From: Rikenellaceae bacterium
GTDB lineage: Bacteria > Bacteroidota > Bacteroidia > Bacteroidales > Rikenellaceae
Direction: 5' to 3'
DNA: 64,000 nt
NCBI GenBank assembly: GCA_015059845.1
Contig: SUZR01000007.1
Span: 103,178 to 167,177 of the forward strand
Positions 35,909 to 44,090 of this stretch are shown piece by piece. The translations under genes were made by a program, and so were the position numbers. Position 1 is the stretch's first letter. Each line of letters begins with the position of its first letter. A model generated the notes under the pieces. It ran no database searches and had not been told where the DNA came from. It saw only the letters and a program-made list of their open reading frames with translations.

Positions 35909-36565
35909 ATGACTCAACGAGAAAAAGTAGTAGAACACGTTTCGCAAATGATTATGGCTCTGGGCGTTAAGTCGGTCCGTATGGACGACGTGGCCGGCAG
36001 TTTGGGTATGTCGAAGCGTACGCTCTACGAGATGTTTGGCGATAAGGAGGAGTTGCTCTATCAGAGTATGGTTCATCTTATGAACCGACATCAACGTTGT
36101 ATGTCGCAATCGGTTGCCGATTGTGAGAATATACTGGAGGTATTGCTCCGTAGCGTTCGCCTTTTGGGAAGCTATGGCCAGGTGAAGGATATGGAGAAAC
36201 GTCTGGCCTTCAACCTCAAGAAGTTCTATCCAAATGTATATAATAAGATTAAGCGCGACCACGCTGAGCACGGCCTGGCGGGTTTGCGATATGCATTGGA
36301 TAAGTGTATGGAGGATGGTTATCTGGACCAGACGGTGGATGTGGAGCTTATGGCACGCCTCTTCCTCAGCACGTCGGGAACACTGCTCTCGGAGGATAAT
36401 ATTGTTATTCCCGATGAGGTGAGCCGCGAGGAGGCCTTTGGAGCTATGGTTGTCAACTTCCTGCGTGGTCTTGCCTCGGAGAAGGGTCTGAAGGTTATCG
36501 ATGCGCTGCTTGCGCGTGAGCCCCGCCCCAAGACGCTTGCCGAGCGCCGAATGATGAATAATTAA
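35909..36565 (+). CDS. TetR/AcrR family regulator of the efflux operon
   Basis: The 218-residue protein has an N-terminal TetR helix-turn-helix (ALGVKSVRMDDVAGSLGMSK, then RTLYEMFGDKEELL) and a helical ligand domain. It is the first gene of an efflux operon, 24 bases ahead of the TolC-type gene, and the promoter in front contains a perfect palindrome. The simplest model is a repressor that is released by a pump substrate. The inducer is unknown. Confidence 0.92.
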   Translation: MTQREKVVEHVSQMIMALGVKSVRMDDVAGSLGMSKRTLYEMFGDKEELLYQSMVHLMNRHQRCMSQSVADCENILEVLLRSVRLLGSYGQVKDMEKRLAFNLKKFYPNVYNKIKRDHAEHGLAGLRYALDKCMEDGYLDQTVDVELMARLFLSTSGTLLSEDNIVIPDEVSREEAFGAMVVNFLRGLASEKGLKVIDALLAREPRPKTLAERRMMNN

Positions 36566-36589
36566 TGACTAATTTAATATAGTAATTGT

Positions 36590-37951
36590 ATGAAACTGAA
36601 GAATCTCTTTTTTGCGTTGGTAACGCTCGTTTGCGTTGCAGCGGTGCCCGCACAGGCACAAGAGAACGTTGAGGCAGCACCTGCTACGCAGCAGGATGGC
36701 CCGCTCGTGCTTACGCTCGACCAGGCTCTGCAGATTGCACTCAGCGAGAACCCCACGGTAAAGATTGCCGACAAAACTATTGAAGCTAAGAAGTACGCTA
36801 AGCGCGGAACTTACGCTGCATTGTGGCCCGATATCTCAGCTTCGGGCGCTTGGCAGCATAACCTTAAGAAACCTTCATTCCACATTATGGGCCAGACTAT
36901 GGAGGTAGGTACATTCAACAACGTATCTGCCGGCGTAACAGCTGCTATGCCCTTGATTAATGCACAGTTGTGGAAGTCGTTGAAACTCTCTGCTATGGAT
37001 GTTGAGTTGGCCGTTGAGCAGGCTCGCTCGTCACGCATCGATATGATTGAGCAGGTGTCAAAGGCTTTCTATCAGGTGTTGCTTGCCAAGGACTCTTATA
37101 ATGTGTATAAGCGTGTTTACGATAATGCCGTAGAGAATCATAAGATTGTTGAGAAGCGTTATGCCGTAGGTCAGGTATCTGAGTACGACTTCATCCGCTC
37201 GCAGGTGACCGTATCTAACGCCGAGCCGAACGTATTCGGTGCCGAGAACTCTATCGTATTGGCATTGTGGCAGCTCAAGGCGTTGCTGGGCGTTGACCTC
37301 GATATGAATGTTGACTGCGCAGGCTCGTTGGCTGACTACGAGAACGATATGACCTCGCAGATTAATATGGATGGCACATTGGCCGACAACACCACAATGA
37401 AGCAGTTGGATATCCAGGAGCGTATGTTGGAGCAGAGCCTTAAGTTGAAGCGTGCAGCAGGTATTCCTTCGCTGGCAGCATCTATCAACTACCAGTTCAC
37501 TGCGATGGATGAGTCATTTGCGTTGGCACACTATAAGTGGATGGGCTCTTCTGCTGCGGCTTTGAGTCTTAACATTCCCATCTTCTCAGGTGGTAAGCGT
37601 CGTGCCGATATCAACCAGGCGAAGATTGACTTGAGCAAGATTCAGCTCCAGCGCGAGAATACCGAGCGTCAGTTGCGCACGGCTATTATGTCATATTACA
37701 GCAATATGCAGACTAACCTGAAGCAGTATCACGCCTCATCGCAGAACATCGCAACGGCTAAGCGCGGTTACGATATCGCCGTTAAGCGTTACGAGGTCGG
37801 CGGCGGTACGCTGGTAGATGTTGATAACTCACAGTTGGCTTACACTCAGGCCGAGTTGTCACGCTCGACATCTATTTACGAGTACCTCATCAACAAGGTA
37901 TCAATGGATAAGATTACAGGTGTAAACCTGACACAGAACACAGAAAACTAA
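36590..37951 (+). CDS. TolC family outer-membrane efflux protein
   Basis: The 453-residue protein has a signal peptide (ending near AQAQ, residue 24) and two TolC-type repeats with long coiled-coil stretches. LTLDQALQIALSENPTVKI starts the first repeat, and NIATAKRGYDIAVKRYEVGG is in the second. It forms the outer-membrane channel of the tripartite pump. The adaptor gene starts 15 bases downstream. Confidence 0.94.
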   Translation: MKLKNLFFALVTLVCVAAVPAQAQENVEAAPATQQDGPLVLTLDQALQIALSENPTVKIADKTIEAKKYAKRGTYAALWPDISASGAWQHNLKKPSFHIMGQTMEVGTFNNVSAGVTAAMPLINAQLWKSLKLSAMDVELAVEQARSSRIDMIEQVSKAFYQVLLAKDSYNVYKRVYDNAVENHKIVEKRYAVGQVSEYDFIRSQVTVSNAEPNVFGAENSIVLALWQLKALLGVDLDMNVDCAGSLADYENDMTSQINMDGTLADNTTMKQLDIQERMLEQSLKLKRAAGIPSLAASINYQFTAMDESFALAHYKWMGSSAAALSLNIPIFSGGKRRADINQAKIDLSKIQLQRENTERQLRTAIMSYYSNMQTNLKQYHASSQNIATAKRGYDIAVKRYEVGGGTLVDVDNSQLAYTQAELSRSTSIYEYLINKVSMDKITGVNLTQNTEN

Positions 37952-37966
37952 AAACAGGAGATAGAT

Positions 37967-38995
37967 ATGAAAATGAACACAATCATCAAAATGCTGCTCG
38001 TGGGTAGCGTTTGTGTAGCAAGCGTGGCTTGCCAGTCGAAGAAGAGTGCCGAGGCAGCACCCGTAGAGGTTGCTAAGCCTAAGGTAACCACTGCCGTGGT
38101 AAATATTCAGGATGTAGATCAGCAGAGTGTCTTTACGGGTAACGTAGAGGGCTATACTGTAAATAATATCACACCCCAGCAGCCTCGCCGTATTGCACGT
38201 CTGTTGGTAGATGTGGGTGACCGTGTATATGCAGGCCAGAAGCTGGTCGAGATGGAGAACTCGGCTTTGGCTCAGGTGAAGGCTCAGTATGAGAATAATA
38301 AGGCTAACTACGAGCGTTCAAAGGAGTTGTATAACTTCGGAGGTGAGTCTAAGGCTAACTTCGATGCGATGAAGACTGCATACGAGGTGTCAAAGTCAAC
38401 TTATGAGAATATGTTGGAGAATACAACTCTTCTCTCGCCCATCTCAGGTGTTGTTACAGCTCGTAACTACGATAACGGCGATATGGTTGGCGGTATGCCT
38501 ATCTTCGTTGTTCAGCGTATCAACCCCGTTAAGATTTTCGTGAACGTATCGGAGTCACTCTACACTTATATTAAGAAGGGTATGACCGTAGATGTTGAGT
38601 TGGATGCTATCCCCGAGCAGAAGTTCGAGGGTAAGGTATCTCGCATCACTCCCTCTATCGACCCCCAGACCCGTACTTTCCAGGTGGAGCTTACGGTTGC
38701 TAATGGTAAGGAGTTGATTAAGCCGGGTATGTACGCACGCGTAACGATGAACTACGGTAAGCGTCAGAATATTGTTGTGCCCGACCAGGCTGTTGTTAAG
38801 ATGTTGGGTTCGGGTGACCGTTACATCTATGTTTACAAGGCTGACGGTACGGTATCATACCAGAAGGTTGAGCTGGGCCGCCGTATGAACGACAAGTATG
38901 AGATTTTGAGCGGTATTGCCGATGGTGACGAGGTTGTAACCTCTGGTCAGGTTGCCTTGAAGGATGGTATTGCCGTAGAGCGCGTTAATGAGTAA
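37967..38995 (+). CDS. RND efflux periplasmic adaptor lipoprotein
   Basis: The 342-residue membrane-fusion protein has a lipobox SVAC (Cys22), a lipoyl-like half (RIARLLVDVGDRVYAGQKLV), a helical hairpin and the matching half (NTTLLSPISGVVTARNYDNG), followed by beta-barrel and membrane-proximal domains. It links the pump to the TolC channel in the periplasm. The pump gene follows after 28 bases. Confidence 0.94.
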   Translation: MKMNTIIKMLLVGSVCVASVACQSKKSAEAAPVEVAKPKVTTAVVNIQDVDQQSVFTGNVEGYTVNNITPQQPRRIARLLVDVGDRVYAGQKLVEMENSALAQVKAQYENNKANYERSKELYNFGGESKANFDAMKTAYEVSKSTYENMLENTTLLSPISGVVTARNYDNGDMVGGMPIFVVQRINPVKIFVNVSESLYTYIKKGMTVDVELDAIPEQKFEGKVSRITPSIDPQTRTFQVELTVANGKELIKPGMYARVTMNYGKRQNIVVPDQAVVKMLGSGDRYIYVYKADGTVSYQKVELGRRMNDKYEILSGIADGDEVVTSGQVALKDGIAVERVNE

Positions 38996-39023
38996 GAAGT
39001 TGAACGGAAAAAAGTAACAGACG

Positions 39024-42000
39024 ATGAATATTTATAAAACATCGGTCAATAACCCAGTAACCACCATCATCCTTTTCGTGGCGATTATGGTGTTTGGTGG
39101 AATATCGCTGTCGCGATTGGGTATTGACCTCTTCCCCGATATCGAGTCGAACGCTATGATGGTGATGACGACTTACCCGGGTGCAAGTGCCGAGGATATT
39201 GAGAATAACGTTACACGTCCCGTGGAGAACGTGTTGAATGGTGTTGACCACCTGAAGGATATTACTTCTCAGTCGAAGGAGAATATCTCTATCGTAGCTC
39301 TTGAGTTTGAGTATGGTTACGATTTGGATATCTTGGCTAACGACGTGCGTGATAAGCTGGATATGCTCTCTACGCTGCCCGATGGCGTAAGCCAGCCCAT
39401 TATCTTCAAGTTCTCATCTGATATGGTTCCCGTATTGATGTTGGGTGTGACGGCAGATGAGAGTATGTCGGGTCTGTATAAGATTCTTGACGACCAGATT
39501 GTTACTCCTCTGGCGCGTGTTGATGGTGTAGGTACTGTATCTATCGCGGGTATTCCCCAGCGAGAGATTCAGGTTTACTGCGACCCCAATAAGTTGGAGG
39601 CATATAGCTTGAGTATCGAGCAGATTTCATCTGCTATCGCAGCTGCCAACCGTAACACTCCCGCAGGTTCGTTTGACGTAGGTTCTAACGCCTACTCATT
39701 GCGTGTGGACCACGAGTTTGAGGACCCCAGCGAGATGTACAACCTTGTTGTAGGCTATCGTAACGGTGCGCCTATTCTGTTGAGCGATGTTGCTACCATC
39801 CAAGATACCGTACAGGAGCGTATTCAGGAGGCTTTCAACAACGGTAATCAGGGTGGTATGATTATCATCCAGAAGAAGTCGGGTGCAAACTCTGTGGAGA
39901 TTGCTCAGAAGGTACAGGAGTATATCAACGAGATTAAGGTTAACCTGCCTGCCGACGTTGAGCTCTTCACCATTATGGATACCTCGGATAACATTATCTC
40001 GACCGTTCACTCATTGCGTGATACCATTGCAACGACATTTGCGCTTGTAATGTTGGTGGTGTTCTTGTTCTTGGGTCGTTGGCGAGCAACCATTATCGTT
40101 GTATTGACAATCCCCATCTCATTGTTGGCGGCTATCATCTATATCTTCGCTACGGGTGAGACTTTGAACATTATTACAATGTCGTCGCTCTCTATCGCCA
40201 TCGGTATGGTTGTGGATAACGCGATTGTGGTATTGGAGAATATCACCTCACATATCGACCGCGGAGCCAAGCCCAAGCAGGCTGCTATCTTTGCGACCAA
40301 GGAGGTGGGTATCTCAGTTATTGGTGGTACGCTTACTACCATCGCCGTATTCTTGCCCTTGACAATGGTTACAGGTATGGCGGGTGTACTCTTCAACTCA
40401 ATGGGTTGGATGGTAACAATCACCCTTACCGTATCTACCATCGCGGCTATTACGTTTACCCCCGTGCTTTGCTCAATGATGATGAAGCTCAACCCCAAGA
40501 AGGCGTGGTTCCAGGGTAAGATTGATGCCGTTATGGAGCGATTCAATAACTTCTACGGCGGTATTCTGCGTTGGTGCGTAAATCACCGTAAGACCATTAT
40601 CATCGGTGCATTGGGTATGTTTGTGGGTATTATGGCGTTGTTGGGCCCTGCCTTGAAGTCCGAGTTCTTCCCCGTACAGGATAGTGGCTCTATCTCGGCT
40701 GAGATTCAGCTCCCCGCAGGTACTCGTCAGGATATCACTCGTGAGCTTGCGTTGGAGCTTAGCGACCGTATCCAGAAAACCTATGCAAACGAGATTCTGA
40801 ATATTGGTGTTCGTGAGGGTCAGGCCGATACTGACAATACTTTCGCTTCGTTGAGTACAAACGGTACACACGTTATCTCGATGAATATGCGCTTTGTGAA
40901 GAAGACCGAGCGTGATATCGCCTTGACCGAGATTGGTGATGGTATCCGTAAGATTTTTGATGAGTACTCTATCATCCGTAAGTACACCGTAACCGAGGGC
41001 GGTGGCGGCGGTATGGCCGGTAAGAGCTCTGTTGACATCGAGATTTATGGTTACGACTTCGATACTTCGGATGCTTTGGCAGAGCAGGTTGCTAAGATGT
41101 TCCGCTCAATGGAGGGCTGCTCGGAGGTTACCATCTCACGTGATGAGTACACTCCCGAGTACCACGTTGACTTCGACCTGGAGAAGCTGGCTCGCAGCGG
41201 TTTGGATGTAACTACCGCTTCGATGTATCTGCGTAACCGTATCAATGGTTCTGTTACATCGTTCTATCGTGAGGATGGTGATGAGTATGATATCCGCGTT
41301 CGTTACGACCGCAAGTTCCGTGAGTCTATCGAGGATATCGAGAATATCACTATCTATAACCAGATGGGTCAGGGTATCAAGATTCGTGATATCGGTGTTG
41401 TTAAGGAGGCTTCTACTCCCCCGACCATTACACGTAAGAACCGTGAGCGTTACGTAACCGTATCGGGTGTAGTAGCATCGGGTTATGCGTTGAGTGATAT
41501 CGTTGAGGAGGCTAAGGCCGGTATGGCTAATATCAATATGCCCTCAGGCTTTATGTGGGAGATTGGTGGTACTTATGAGGACCAGCAGGAGACCTTCGGT
41601 GACTTGGCGTTGTTGATGGTGTTGATGGTCATCCTGGTATTCGTGATTATGGCATCGCAGTTTGAGTCACTCACATATCCCTTCGTAATTATGTTCTCAT
41701 TGCCCTTTGCGGTTGTGGGTGTGGTTATCGGTTTGGCTGTGACGGGTACTCCGATGAATATTATGTCACTGTTGGGTATCCTGATGTTGATTGGTATTGT
41801 GGTTAACAACGGTATCGTATTGGTGGATTACACTATTCTCTGCCGCGAGCGAGGTATGGCTATTCTCGATGCTGTGGTTACAGCTGGTAAGAGCCGTCTG
41901 CGTCCTATCTTGATGACAACGTTGACAACAGTATTGGGTATGATTCCTATGGCCGTAGGTAATGGCGTAGGTGCCGAGATGTGGAATTCACTCGGTATGT

Positions 42001-42128
42001 CAGTTGCGTGGGGTCTGTCGTTCTCTACATTGATTACGTTGATTCTTATCCCCACAATGTTTGCATCATTTGCCGTACACGGCGAGAACCGTAGAAATAA
42101 GAAGGCGCTTAAGGCGCAGAACCAGTAA
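39024..42128 (+). CDS. RND family multidrug-type efflux pump
   Basis: The 1034-residue inner-membrane protein has the AcrB layout: TM1, large periplasmic domain, TM2-TM7, second periplasmic domain, TM8-TM12. It belongs to the HAE1-like branch. In TM4 the relay pair is Asp398-Asn399 (VVDNAIVVLEN) where AcrB has D407-D408. In TM10 Asn928 (VVNNGIVLVDY) stands where AcrB has K940. So only one of three classic proton-relay residues is kept, a variation seen in some other RND groups. Substrates are unknown. Confidence 0.94.
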   Translation: MNIYKTSVNNPVTTIILFVAIMVFGGISLSRLGIDLFPDIESNAMMVMTTYPGASAEDIENNVTRPVENVLNGVDHLKDITSQSKENISIVALEFEYGYDLDILANDVRDKLDMLSTLPDGVSQPIIFKFSSDMVPVLMLGVTADESMSGLYKILDDQIVTPLARVDGVGTVSIAGIPQREIQVYCDPNKLEAYSLSIEQISSAIAAANRNTPAGSFDVGSNAYSLRVDHEFEDPSEMYNLVVGYRNGAPILLSDVATIQDTVQERIQEAFNNGNQGGMIIIQKKSGANSVEIAQKVQEYINEIKVNLPADVELFTIMDTSDNIISTVHSLRDTIATTFALVMLVVFLFLGRWRATIIVVLTIPISLLAAIIYIFATGETLNIITMSSLSIAIGMVVDNAIVVLENITSHIDRGAKPKQAAIFATKEVGISVIGGTLTTIAVFLPLTMVTGMAGVLFNSMGWMVTITLTVSTIAAITFTPVLCSMMMKLNPKKAWFQGKIDAVMERFNNFYGGILRWCVNHRKTIIIGALGMFVGIMALLGPALKSEFFPVQDSGSISAEIQLPAGTRQDITRELALELSDRIQKTYANEILNIGVREGQADTDNTFASLSTNGTHVISMNMRFVKKTERDIALTEIGDGIRKIFDEYSIIRKYTVTEGGGGGMAGKSSVDIEIYGYDFDTSDALAEQVAKMFRSMEGCSEVTISRDEYTPEYHVDFDLEKLARSGLDVTTASMYLRNRINGSVTSFYREDGDEYDIRVRYDRKFRESIEDIENITIYNQMGQGIKIRDIGVVKEASTPPTITRKNRERYVTVSGVVASGYALSDIVEEAKAGMANINMPSGFMWEIGGTYEDQQETFGDLALLMVLMVILVFVIMASQFESLTYPFVIMFSLPFAVVGVVIGLAVTGTPMNIMSLLGILMLIGIVVNNGIVLVDYTILCRERGMAILDAVVTAGKSRLRPILMTTLTTVLGMIPMAVGNGVGAEMWNSLGMSVAWGLSFSTLITLILIPTMFASFAVHGENRRNKKALKAQNQ

Positions 42129-42139
42129 AAATAGTTACT

Positions 42140-42433
42140 ATGAAAGCAGTATTTTTGTCTTGTAACCAGTCTATGTATGACTCGGTTATGGATTTGATGA
42201 ATGATATGGGCTTGCGCGGTTTTACCGGCTGGGAGGAGCTTATTGGTCGTGGTTCGAACGACGGCGAGCCTCACTTGGGTAACCACGCGTGGCCAAGTAT
42301 GAATTCAGCGCTTATATCAGTTATGGAGGATGCGCAGGCTGCGGAGTTTCTGAAGCGCCTCAAGCAGCTCGATGACGATAATAAGAAGCAGGGTATCCGT
42401 GCCTTCGCGTGGAGTGTTACCGATGCTATCTAA
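42140..42433 (+). CDS. PG0541 family transporter-associated protein
   Basis: The 97-residue cytoplasmic protein starts MKAVFLSCNQSMYDSVMDLM and ends RAFAWSVTDAI, matching the PG0541-type proteins found beside RND pumps in Bacteroidota. The name refers to a P. gingivalis locus; function is not established. A ferredoxin-like, PII-resembling fold is plausible from its size, but that is speculation. It starts 12 bases after the pump gene and precedes a strong terminator, so it is the last gene of the operon. Confidence 0.8.
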   Translation: MKAVFLSCNQSMYDSVMDLMNDMGLRGFTGWEELIGRGSNDGEPHLGNHAWPSMNSALISVMEDAQAAEFLKRLKQLDDDNKKQGIRAFAWSVTDAI

Positions 42434-42461
42434 AATGGTATAGGCCCAAGTGCCAAATACG

Positions 42462-42495
42462 AAAACCCCCGCAATCCCTGCGGGGGTTTTATTTT
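42462..42495 (+). terminator. terminator of the efflux operon
   Basis: AAAACCCCCGCA (42462-42473) pairs perfectly with TGCGGGGGTTTT (42479-42490), then ATTTT. Confidence 0.95.
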
Positions 42496-42622
42496 AGCCA
42501 TAGTATAATGTTCCTGAAACGTAACTGTGTAATCTTGCGTTGCCGAAAGTGATAGGTGGCTGTTTTAGTGGATAATAGCTGGGTGTTTCGCGCTTCTGAC
42601 TGGAAAGCCCCCGAATAGATAC
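42496..42622. other. spacer with no recognisable feature
   Basis: About 130 bases between the efflux terminator and the tRNA terminator. I see no gene, promoter box or stem of note. Confidence 0.5.
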
Positions 42623-42655
42623 AAAAAAAAGCGGTCATCTTATCGATAACCGCTT
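42623..42655 (-). terminator. terminator of tRNA-Arg
   Basis: On the minus strand AAGCGGT (42655-42649) pairs with ACCGCTT (42635-42629), followed by a run of T. It begins 10 bases past the tRNA 3' end. Confidence 0.75.
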
Positions 42656-42664
42656 CACTTTCAG

Positions 42665-42738
42665 TGACTCCGACAGGATTCAAACCTGTAACCGCTTGAT
42701 CCGTAGTCAAGTACTCTATTCAGTTGAGCTACGGAGCC
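42665..42738 (-). tRNA. tRNA-Arg (anticodon ACG)
   Basis: The minus strand folds into a standard cloverleaf of 74 bases. Acceptor arms are GGCTCCG and CGGAGTC with discriminator A. The anticodon stem is CTTGA/TCAAG around loop CTACGGA, so the anticodon is ACG. The T-arm contains GGTTTGAATCC. CCA is not encoded. ACG is normally edited to ICG and reads CGU, CGC and CGA, consistent with heavy CGT/CGC use here. A consensus promoter and a terminator flank it. Confidence 0.95.
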
Positions 42739-42756
42739 ATTTGCTGATTGCGAGTG

Positions 42757-42788
42757 CAAATATAGGGTGATTTTTCTTTCTGTGCAAA
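42757..42788 (-). promoter_or_regulatory. tRNA-Arg promoter
   Basis: On the minus strand TTTG (42788-42785), a 20-base spacer and TATATTTG (42764-42757), 18 bases before the tRNA 5' end. Confidence 0.85.
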
Positions 42789-42885
42789 TATTTTATGAAG
42801 TTTTTTCAAAATATTTTTCACCGTTAATAGCAATGCGCTGATTTGTAAATGTTTGCCGCGTAGAACGCGTAACCGCCAAAATCCG

Positions 42886-43941
42886 CTATTCTCCGAGGTG
42901 GTGAGCCAACTCGTGCAGCAAATCCTCACCGTAGAGATTCTTCGCAACGATTGTGCCTTGTGGTGAGATTAGGAAGTTGGCGGGAATCGTCTGCAGTCCG
43001 TACAGCTCAACAGCGGAACTCTCGCCATCATTGGGGCTATCGATGGCATTTGTCCACAGCAGATTGTTCTCCGCGACAAATGTACGCCAACGCTCGGGGT
43101 CCATATCGAGCGATACGGCACAAATCTCAAAACCTCGAATAGCATACTTCTCGTATGCCTGAAGCAGGGTAGGTATCTCGCGCAGGCAAGGCTCACACCA
43201 CGTAGCCCAGAAGTCGAGCAACACCCAGCGTCCCTTGCATATCTCCGAGAGCGGCTTACGGCCCGTGATGGTGTTTATCTCCATATCCACAATGGGCTGT
43301 CCCACCTCCGTGCGGGCATACTGTTCGATGTAGTCGGCAAACTGTTTCATTATGGATAGGCCCTGCATCTCTGGCGAGAATTGCGCCATACGCACACGCA
43401 TATCCTCGGCTGTCATACCGCGAGACTCTTGGGCCAAAAAGAGCTCCACGCCGGCGATATTATCCAGGTTGTCGGTGATGGTGGTAGAGAGTATGTCGTG
43501 GTAGCGGGCAATGAGTGATTCGTACTCCTCCTCTGCGGTCTCCGACTCATAGTTGAGCTCCATTATCTGGCGTGCCACATCGGAAAGACGATTGGTGGCG
43601 AGGTTATATTTGTCGTTTATAGGGCCTCCCTCGGTGATATATCCACCTTCGGGCAGGGGGCGCAGGCGTAGCTTCGCGCTCTCGGTCAGCAGTATTGAGA
43701 GCGTATTGCCATTATCATCGCATATAAACGCTGTGGTAGGCTCTGCCACCTCGCCCTTAAGGCGGAAGGTGTTGTCGCGCGTTACGGCCGCTGAGGCCAG
43801 CGTGTCGGGCTTCATACCATCAACGACAAGATATACCATACTGGCCGCATTGTCCGTAAGGCGGCCTTCGATATCAATCTTGACGCTCTTCGAGCAGGAG
43901 AGCAGCGTAAATATGACCAATATGTTAAGGATGTATCTCAT
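42886..43941 (-). CDS. TlpA-like thioredoxin-fold lipoprotein
   Basis: From ATG 43941 the 351-residue protein has a short lipoprotein signal (LLSC, Cys16), an N-terminal DUF4369-like region with beta-rich sequence, a helical middle and a C-terminal thioredoxin-like domain with FWATWCEPCLREIP (CEPC active site). It probably reduces or isomerises disulfides in the periplasm. The longer frame to 44070 would add 43 residues, and a TATTTTTG box at 43959-43966 supports the inner start. It is next to a TonB receptor but separated from it by a terminator. Confidence 0.88.
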   Translation of the reverse strand: MRYILNILVIFTLLSCSKSVKIDIEGRLTDNAASMVYLVVDGMKPDTLASAAVTRDNTFRLKGEVAEPTTAFICDDNGNTLSILLTESAKLRLRPLPEGGYITEGGPINDKYNLATNRLSDVARQIMELNYESETAEEEYESLIARYHDILSTTITDNLDNIAGVELFLAQESRGMTAEDMRVRMAQFSPEMQGLSIMKQFADYIEQYARTEVGQPIVDMEINTITGRKPLSEICKGRWVLLDFWATWCEPCLREIPTLLQAYEKYAIRGFEICAVSLDMDPERWRTFVAENNLLWTNAIDSPNDGESSAVELYGLQTIPANFLISPQGTIVAKNLYGEDLLHELAHHLGE

Positions 43942-43958
43942 ACAAATGTGATATATGA

Positions 43959-43989
43959 CAAAAATAGTGAAAAAACTCTTCGTTAGCAA
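43959..43989 (-). promoter_or_regulatory. promoter of the TlpA-like gene
   Basis: On the minus strand TTG (43989-43987), a 20-base spacer and TATTTTTG (43966-43959), 17 bases before ATG 43941. Confidence 0.65.
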
Positions 43990-44052
43990 CCCCTTGCAAC
44001 GTTTTATTACAAACGTGCTTATTTGAACTTTATTTTGTGGTATTACGAAAAT

Positions 44053-44086
44053 AAAAAAGCCCGCTCGCAAACGGAGCAGGCTTTTT
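44053..44086 (-). terminator. terminator of the TonB receptor gene
   Basis: AAAAAGCC and GCTC (44054-44066) pair with GAGC and GGCTTTTT (44074-44086), and the minus strand ends in a T run. It separates the receptor from the TlpA-like gene. Confidence 0.85.
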
Positions 44087-44090
44087 ATGC

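Noticed and set aside
42665..42738. tRNA gene as an integration site for a genomic island
   Set aside because: No repeated tRNA 3' end, integrase or shift in gene character on either side.
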